From positions 1 through 41,153 of the forward strand of contig URLF01000009.1 of the NCBI GenBank assembly GCA_900548705.1: a DNA stretch of 41,153 bases, read 5' to 3'. This document shows positions 35,803 to 41,153 of this stretch, in pieces. The first letter of the stretch is position 1. Each line of letters starts with the position of its first letter. The notes beneath the pieces are model-generated. The model saw only the letters and a program-made list of their open reading frames with translations, did not search any database and was not told where the DNA came from. A program made the translations under genes and the position numbers. The DNA is from an uncultured Porphyromonadaceae bacterium (GTDB lineage Bacteria; Bacteroidota; Bacteroidia; Bacteroidales; Muribaculaceae).

Positions 35803-37146
35803 TTATCCAAACAGTTTCTCTATCTTGTGGATTGAGCCTGAGAGACAGAATACCAGCACATGATCGCCAGGCTGAATCACCGTGCGTCCTGTCACAAGCA
35901 TACCCTTGCCGTCGCGTATCAGTCCCGCGAGAGTCATTTCACGCGACAGTTTCAGCTCCATCACAGGCCCTTTGGTGATTTTTGACCCGGGACGAGCCTC
36001 AAGCTCGGCCACCTCGGCATCAGCCAGCGCCATAAACTTCGAGCTTGACTCGTCCGCGTCGAGCAGCAGCTGGAAAATCTTGCTTGAGGCAAGCAGTTTC
36101 TTGTTGATGACCGTGCCGATGTTGAGCCCCTCAGCCTCGGAGATAAACTGGATGTTCTCCACCTCAGCCACCGTCTTGTCAACACCAAACTCCTTAGCTG
36201 TCAGACAAGCGAGGATATTGGTCTCGGAGAATTCCGTGAGAGCCACAAAAGCATCCATATTGGAAATCCCCTCTTCCCGAAGTATGTCGTTGTTACGCGC
36301 GTCACCATGGATGATTTTCACCTTGCATCCCGAACAACGCTCCGGCAACCGGCGGCAAAGCGCCATGTCATCCTCCATGATAGTGAGGTCGAACTTGTCA
36401 GAGGCGAGATGGGCAAGCCTCACAGCTATACGGCCGCCACCCATAATCATCACGTTCCTGACCTTGAAATCCTTTTTGCCGCATATGTCGCGTATCTCAT
36501 CGACATATTCGCGGGTGGTGGTGAAATATATGATGTCACCCGCCTTAATCGCATCATCACCACGGGGAATGATGGTCTCGTGGCGGCGTTTGATTGCCGA
36601 GACATGGTAATTATGCTGGGAGAAGGTAAGGTCGCGCAGCTGTTTGCCTACAAGCACCGCATTGTCATTGACCCTGACACCGACCAGAATCAGCTCTCCG
36701 TCATGGAGTTCAAACCAGTTACGCGCCCATGGACGACGTAAAGCCTGGCAGATTTCCTGAGCCGCCAGATACTCGGGATAAATCAGATGATCGACTCCGA
36801 CCGACGAGAAAAAGCCTCGGTTTTGGGAATCAAGGTATTCGTAATTGTCTATACGCCCCACCGTTTTCCTCGCCCCGAGGTGCTTGGCTATGCCGCATGC
36901 TATGAGGTTGGTGTTCTCGTAAGGAGTAACGGCGATAAACAAATCACAGTCATCACCCACACCTGCCCGTTTCTGGTCATTGAATGATGTCGGGGAACCG
37001 CTGACCGTCATCAGGTTATAGTTACTGTCAAGACGGTTGAGCTTCTCCTTGTCACGATCAAGCACTATGATGTCCTGCTCCTCACGCGACAGCAGTTTTG
37101 CCAAGTGTGAGCCCACTTCTCCGGCTCCGGCGATGACTATCTTCAT
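35803..37146 (-). CDS. trkA: Trk potassium transporter NAD-binding subunit TrkA
   Basis: The peripheral regulator of TrkH. The product has 447 residues with two RCK-type Rossmann/TrkA_C repeats: MKIVIAGAGEVGSHLAKLLS at the N-terminus and RNVMIMGGGRIAVRLAHLAS near residue 230. The start at 37146 is chosen because it begins directly with the first Rossmann strand and overlaps the dxs stop by ATGA, implying translational coupling. Longer in-frame starts would lie within dxs. Confidence 0.96.
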   Translation of the reverse strand: MKIVIAGAGEVGSHLAKLLSREEQDIIVLDRDKEKLNRLDSNYNLMTVSGSPTSFNDQKRAGVGDDCDLFIAVTPYENTNLIACGIAKHLGARKTVGRIDNYEYLDSQNRGFFSSVGVDHLIYPEYLAAQEICQALRRPWARNWFELHDGELILVGVRVNDNAVLVGKQLRDLTFSQHNYHVSAIKRRHETIIPRGDDAIKAGDIIYFTTTREYVDEIRDICGKKDFKVRNVMIMGGGRIAVRLAHLASDKFDLTIMEDDMALCRRLPERCSGCKVKIIHGDARNNDILREEGISNMDAFVALTEFSETNILACLTAKEFGVDKTVAEVENIQFISEAEGLNIGTVINKKLLASSKIFQLLLDADESSSKFMALADAEVAELEARPGSKITKGPVMELKLSREMTLAGLIRDGKGMLVTGRTVIQPGDHVLVFCLSGSIHKIEKLFG

Positions 37147-39107
37147 CCGTGGACACTGATTTTGGGAGCCGCCACAAGTGAAGCGGCCTGGACGGCGATG
37201 GATTCCCCATCCATTCCACAAAGCTTACGCAGCTCGGCGACTGTACCCTGAGCCACAAATCTGTCCGGCACACCAATCTTCCTGACGGGAATCTCCCGAT
37301 AGCCCTCCTCTTGCAGGAATTCCTCCACTGCCGAGCCAAGACCTCCGATGGTCGTGCCATCCTCCACCGTCACTATCGGCGCACCTTTCTCGGCGGCTTC
37401 TTTTAGAAGAGTTCGGTCGATAGGTTTGATGAATGTCATATCATAATGCGATGCCGACAGACCTTGCTCCTTTAAAATCGAGATTGCCTTCGAGACCTCT
37501 GACGCTATCGGCCCGGTAGACACGAATGTGACATCCTCGCCCTCCGCAAGTTTCTCACCCCTGCCGATTTCAAGGCGACGGGCCACACGGTCGGTCTCTG
37601 GGGATGAACCTGCGCCGCGCGGATATCTGATGGCTATAGGCCCGTCATACAATGATGCCGTGAGCAACAGGTCGCGTAATGTGTCGCCGTCACGCGGGGA
37701 CGCTATCACCAGCGAGGGCACCGGGCGCAGATACGCTATATCAAAGAGGCCATGATGGGTCACACCATCCTCCCCGACCAATCCGGCGCGATCGATACAC
37801 AACACCACCGGCAACCGCTGAATGGCGACATCATGGATGATCTGGTCATACGACCGCTGAAGGAATGAGGAGTAAATGGCGACAAACGGACGCAATCCCT
37901 CCTTCGCCAGTCCTCCCGCAAAGGTAACGGCGTGACCCTCAGAGATACCGACATCGAATACCCTACCGGGAAGTTCCTTCTGCATAATGTTGATTGAGGT
38001 TCCCGAGGGCATGGCGGCGGTTATACCTATGATTTTCTTGTTGTCACGCGCAAGCTGGAGCAGCGTCTGACCGAAAATATCCTGAAATTTGCGCGGTTTC
38101 ATCGGCGCGGACGCATCCAATGTGGCAGGTGTGACATTGGACTTATCCTCAGCCCTCTCCCCTGTCTCCGGATTGAATTTTCCGGGAGCGTGCCATACAG
38201 CCGGATTTTGTTCGGCGGGAGCATATCCCTTACCTTTCACCGTCTTGACATGCAGAATCTTAGGCCCGGTCATATCCTTGATGTCATCAAGGGTCTTTAT
38301 CAGTCCGGCCACATCATGGCCGTCAACCGGCCCGAAATAGCGTATGTTAAGCCCCTCGAAGATGTTCTGTTCATGAGCCAGCAACGCCTTGAGCGAGTTG
38401 TTGAACCTTAGAATCGAACCTTTGCGCTTCTCCGACACGACATGTAGCTTTTTCAGCAGCTTATACAGCTTGTAGCGCATATTGTTGTAACGGCGCGAGG
38501 TCGTGACCTGAGCGAGATAGCTATGCAATGCCCCGACATTCGCGTCAATCGACATATCGTTGTCATTGAGGATTATAAGTAGATTATTGGGGGTATTGGC
38601 CGCGTTGTTGAGTCCTTCGAAGGCCAGCCCTCCGGAAATTGACGCGTCACCAATAACCGCCACCACCTTGCGCGGAGGATTGTCGGTGTTGAGTTCCGTG
38701 GCCACCGCCGATATGGAATTGGAGGCATGCCCGGCCATAAATGTGTCATACTCGCTCTCATCAGGGTTAGGGAAGCCGCTCAACCCATTGAAACAACGAT
38801 TGGTCGCAAACCTGTCACGCCGCCCGGTCAGAAGCTTGTGGCCGTAAGCCTGATGGCCTACATCCCATACGATACGGTCATAAGGGGTATGGAATACACA
38901 ATGTAGCGCCACGGTAAGCTCGACGGCACCCATGCTCGAAGCGAAATGGCCCGGATTTGTGGAGAGGGAATCTATAAGGAAACGGCGGATGTCACCGCAA
39001 AGGCCCGGAAGAGCGTCCACCGGCAACCTGCGCAGGTCTGCAGGGGAATCTATCTTGCTCAGTATCGGACAATAATTGCTGTCGACTGATTTATCGCTGC
39101 TTGTCAT
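37143..39107 (-). CDS. dxs: 1-deoxy-D-xylulose-5-phosphate synthase
   Basis: The first step of the MEP isoprenoid pathway, using thiamine diphosphate to join pyruvate and glyceraldehyde 3-phosphate. The start at 39107 gives 654 residues. NPGHFASSMGAVELTVALH, WDVGHQAYGHKLLTGRR, GHASNSISA and PVDGHDVAGLI are typical, and the transketolase-like centre ISEGHAVTFAGGLAKEGLRP and IDRAGLVGEDGVTHHG follow. The ThDP motif, usually GDG, reads GDA at residues 153-155 (VIGDASISGGLAFEGLNN). The gene overlaps the small membrane protein gene by 17 bases and trkA by 4. Confidence 0.96.
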   Translation of the reverse strand: MTSSDKSVDSNYCPILSKIDSPADLRRLPVDALPGLCGDIRRFLIDSLSTNPGHFASSMGAVELTVALHCVFHTPYDRIVWDVGHQAYGHKLLTGRRDRFATNRCFNGLSGFPNPDESEYDTFMAGHASNSISAVATELNTDNPPRKVVAVIGDASISGGLAFEGLNNAANTPNNLLIILNDNDMSIDANVGALHSYLAQVTTSRRYNNMRYKLYKLLKKLHVVSEKRKGSILRFNNSLKALLAHEQNIFEGLNIRYFGPVDGHDVAGLIKTLDDIKDMTGPKILHVKTVKGKGYAPAEQNPAVWHAPGKFNPETGERAEDKSNVTPATLDASAPMKPRKFQDIFGQTLLQLARDNKKIIGITAAMPSGTSINIMQKELPGRVFDVGISEGHAVTFAGGLAKEGLRPFVAIYSSFLQRSYDQIIHDVAIQRLPVVLCIDRAGLVGEDGVTHHGLFDIAYLRPVPSLVIASPRDGDTLRDLLLTASLYDGPIAIRYPRGAGSSPETDRVARRLEIGRGEKLAEGEDVTFVSTGPIASEVSKAISILKEQGLSASHYDMTFIKPIDRTLLKEAAEKGAPIVTVEDGTTIGGLGSAVEEFLQEEGYREIPVRKIGVPDRFVAQGTVAELRKLCGMDGESIAVQAASLVAAPKISVHG

Positions 39108-39285
39108 TCCTGATATATTTCTTGTAGAGAGGGACAAACACTATTATCCCCGAGGCTATTATGGGGAATAATGTCATAAGATTTATGGCAGTACCCTCGG
39201 CTATCATACGGGCGAGAAGCACACCGCATGCACCGGCCCATATCAGGCCGATAATCAGGAATCTGAGGACTACTGACATTCTCAT
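39091..39285 (-). CDS. Small two-helix membrane protein
   Basis: A 64-residue protein with two hydrophobic segments, FLIIGLIWAGACGVLLA and LFPIIASGIIVFVPLY, joined by a short loop and ending in a basic tail KKYIRNDKQR. A good ribosome-binding sequence AAAGGAG lies just before the ATG at 39285. Longer in-frame starts would precede the predicted promoter and are rejected. It overlaps dxs by 17 bases, so translation of the two is likely coupled. No function is recognised. Confidence 0.72.
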   Translation of the reverse strand: MRMSVVLRFLIIGLIWAGACGVLLARMIAEGTAINLMTLFPIIASGIIVFVPLYKKYIRNDKQR

Positions 39286-39321
39286 GTTTGTTCTCCTTTC
39301 TTTTGCGTTCACTTTATCTTG

Positions 39322-39353
39322 CAAAGTTAGCGATTTTCCCCGATTGCTCCAAA
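39322..39353 (-). promoter_or_regulatory. Promoter of the small-protein-dxs-trkA-trkH operon
   Basis: On the minus strand TTTG (39353-39350), a 20-base gap and TAACTTTG (39329-39322) match the Bacteroidetes consensus exactly. The -7 box ends 36 bases before the small membrane protein start. It lies directly after the ftsH terminator. Confidence 0.85.
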
Positions 39354-39360
39354 TCAAAAT

Positions 39361-39392
39361 CAGGCCCGACGCGCTATTCCGCGTCGGGCCTG
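39361..39392 (-). terminator. Terminator hairpin after ftsH
   Basis: CAGGCCCGACGCG (39361-39373) pairs perfectly with CGCGTCGGGCCTG (39380-39392) over 13 bp with a 6-base loop, and one more A-T pair outside. On the minus strand it is followed by ATTTTGATTT, a modest T-rich tail. It ends the ftsH transcript before the dxs operon promoter. Confidence 0.85.
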
Positions 39393-39421
39393 AGCTTTAT
39401 CTTACTCCTGTCTTTGGGTGG

Positions 39422-41153
39422 TTATTTCTTGGGAATCGGAGGGATATCCGCCGGTGGGGTCGTAGTTTTGCCATCCGATGTCGGCTCCGTCGGCTTGGAG
39501 TCTGCGGAGGACGCGTCTGAGGAGACATCTGTCGCCTCCACATCCTCGACCTCCGCGTCGGGAGTCGTGTTATCCTCCGGTGAGTTCTCCTCCTTTTTCT
39601 GAGCCTGGGCAGCTTTTTCAGCAGCTTGCTGGGCAGCAAGGATTTCATCGGTTCTCGACGCCCATTTGCGCTTGCCGAAGATTTTCTCCACATCCTCGGT
39701 GAATATCACTTCACGGGTGAACAGCACATCCGCCAGCTTGTTATGGCCTGCGGCCTGTTCGCGCAGGATCTGTTTGGCGCGTTCATACTGCTCATTGATG
39801 ATGCGCGACACCTCCTCATCGATTTCCTTGGCACGCTGGTCACTGTAAGGCTTCGAGAAACCGTATGCCTGCCCGGTCGAATCATAGTATGAGATGTTGG
39901 GTAGATTCTTCGACATACCGTAGTATACCACCATCGCATAAGCCTGCTTGGTGACACGCTCCAGGTCGTTGGCCGCCCCGGTCGATATATGTCCGAGGAA
40001 CAGCTCCTCGGCTGCACGTCCCGCGAGGGTCGCGCACATCTCGTCAAGAAGTGCCTGGGTCGGGGTTATCTGACGTTCTTCAGGCAGATACCAGGCGGCT
40101 CCAAGGGCTTTCCCGCGCGGGACGATTGTCACCTTGATAAGCGGGTTGGCATAACGAAGATTCCAGGAGACTGTGGCATGTCCCGCCTCATGACAGGCGA
40201 TGGAGCGCTTCTCCTCCTCGGTGGTTATCTTTGAACGTTTCTCCAGGCCACCGATAATTCGGTCAACGGCGGCTATGAAGTCTTCACGCTGCACCACCTC
40301 CTTGTTATGACGCGCCGCGATAAGGGCGGCCTCATTGCAGACATTCGCGATGTCAGCTCCCGAGAAACCGGGGGTCTGGCGGGCAAGCAGATCGACATCG
40401 ACAGTGGAGTCGGTCTTTATACCCTTAAGATGTACATTGAATATCGCCACACGGTCATTCAGCTCAGGCAGCTCGACATAAATCTGGCGGTCGAAACGCC
40501 CGGCTCTCAGAAGAGCCTTGTCGAGGATATCGGCACGGTTGGTGGCGGCAAGGATAATCACACCGCTGTTCGTGCCGAATCCGTCCATCTCGGTAAGGAG
40601 CTGGTTAAGAGTATTCTCACGCTCGTCGTTGGCACCCATATTTGGGTTCTTGCCTCGGGCGCGGCCAACCGCGTCAATCTCATCAATGAATACGATGCAG
40701 GGAGCTTTCTCTTTTGCCTTCTGGAAAAGATCGCGCACTCGCGACGCACCCACACCGACAAACATCTCGACAAAATCCGAACCGGACATGGAGAAGAAAG
40801 GCACATTGGCCTCTCCTGCCACGGCCTTGGCAAGCAGGGTCTTACCTGTTCCCGGAGGGCCTACCAGGAGCGCTCCTTTGGGAATTTTGCCACCAAGGTT
40901 GGTATAACGCTGGGGATTTTTCAGGAACTCTACAATCTCCTCGATTTCGGTCTTGGCTTCCGACAGCCCGGCCACATCATTGAAAGTGACCTTTACGGGA
41001 CCATCCTTGTCAAACATCTGGGCCTTAGACTTGCCGACATTGAACACACCGCCGGGGCCTCCCCCGTCACGGGAATTCATACGCTTCATTATGAAGAACC
41101 AGAAGCCGATAAGCAACAGAATCGGGCCGAAAGTCCAGAGGAATGAAGTCACG
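39422..41153 (-). CDS. ftsH: ATP-dependent zinc metalloprotease FtsH (N-terminus outside window)
   Basis: A membrane-anchored AAA+ protease that degrades damaged membrane proteins and regulators. About 576 residues are visible; the start lies beyond the window edge, and the first membrane segment and periplasmic part are missing. The visible part opens with the second membrane segment (GPILLLIGFWFFIMKRM). Walker A is GPPGTGKT (about 40838-40861), Walker B IVFIDEIDAVG, and the zinc-binding HEAGH lies at 40178-40192. The C-terminus is a long acidic and Pro/Thr-rich tail (EENSPEDNTTPDAEVEDVEA and later PPADIPPIPKK) that is probably disordered. Confidence 0.97.
   Translation of the reverse strand, partial: VTSFLWTFGPILLLIGFWFFIMKRMNSRDGGGPGGVFNVGKSKAQMFDKDGPVKVTFNDVAGLSEAKTEIEEIVEFLKNPQRYTNLGGKIPKGALLVGPPGTGKTLLAKAVAGEANVPFFSMSGSDFVEMFVGVGASRVRDLFQKAKEKAPCIVFIDEIDAVGRARGKNPNMGANDERENTLNQLLTEMDGFGTNSGVIILAATNRADILDKALLRAGRFDRQIYVELPELNDRVAIFNVHLKGIKTDSTVDVDLLARQTPGFSGADIANVCNEAALIAARHNKEVVQREDFIAAVDRIIGGLEKRSKITTEEEKRSIACHEAGHATVSWNLRYANPLIKVTIVPRGKALGAAWYLPEERQITPTQALLDEMCATLAGRAAEELFLGHISTGAANDLERVTKQAYAMVVYYGMSKNLPNISYYDSTGQAYGFSKPYSDQRAKEIDEEVSRIINEQYERAKQILREQAAGHNKLADVLFTREVIFTEDVEKIFGKRKWASRTDEILAAQQAAEKAAQAQKKEENSPEDNTTPDAEVEDVEATDVSSDASSADSKPTEPTSDGKTTTPPADIPPIPKK

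Noticed and set aside
40307..41146. 279-residue plus-strand frame opposite ftsH
   Set aside because: It is antisense to the AAA+ domain of FtsH and has no independent motif, so it is a shadow frame.

Overview
The window looks like a chromosomal segment of a Bacteroidales bacterium, possibly a Muribaculaceae-type gut member of moderate GC content; the family-level guess is an inference. Support comes from a type III glutamine synthetase, a PorQ-cmk-ispH cluster, an UpxY-type NusG paralogue heading a capsule-type operon, a dxs-trkA-trkH operon, and promoter elements of the Bacteroidetes form TTTG-N19-21-TAnnTTTG. Three such promoters are clear, at about 32235, 33784 and 39322. No tRNA, rRNA, CRISPR array or transposase was found.

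Bases 1-9164 (all +) are housekeeping genes. They are a 5'-truncated glutamine synthetase III with a strong terminator, a long-form PurF-type amidophosphoribosyltransferase, and a compact operon porQ-cmk-ispH-DEDDh exonuclease-lipoprotein. A Na+/H+ antiporter NhaA follows.

Bases 9165-26490 (all +) form one surface-polysaccharide locus. A 308-base leader with a perfect 20-base palindrome and a second long inverted repeat precedes an UpxY-like antiterminator gene. The last 290 bases of that gene are extremely C-rich and G-poor. A long hairpin separates it from the structural genes. These encode two Wzx-type flippases, two Wzy-type polymerases, three left-handed-beta-helix acyltransferases, a GT14-like enzyme, three GT-B transferases, two GT2 transferases, a possible GT-D protein and a pyruvyl-transferase. 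The pyruvyl-transferase is split by a -1 frame break exactly at a G6 tract that also forms one arm of a hairpin. Most genes are separated by short gaps or ATGA overlaps, so one transcript is likely. The locus ends with a protein that resembles only the N-terminal, DNA-binding half of a tyrosine recombinase, then a strong bidirectional terminator. No initiating sugar-phosphate transferase, Wza/Wzc exporter or nucleotide-sugar biosynthesis gene is present, so those functions must be encoded elsewhere. Base composition changes visibly along the locus, suggesting a mosaic origin.

Bases 26500-41153 are again housekeeping or conserved genes, mostly on the minus strand. They are a secreted TPR protein, a DUF695-like protein (+), a COG2509-type flavoprotein and MATE transporter pair, a HAD phosphatase (+) that overlaps convergently with nadC (-), rlmH (+), and the operon small membrane protein-dxs-trkA-trkH (-). 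The window ends inside ftsH (-).

The points most worth a second look are the regulatory architecture around the UpxY-like gene (leader palindromes, C-rich coding region, hairpin), the G6 frameshift in the pyruvyl-transferase, the duplicated Wzx/Wzy complement, and the catalytic-domain-less recombinase at the end of the operon.
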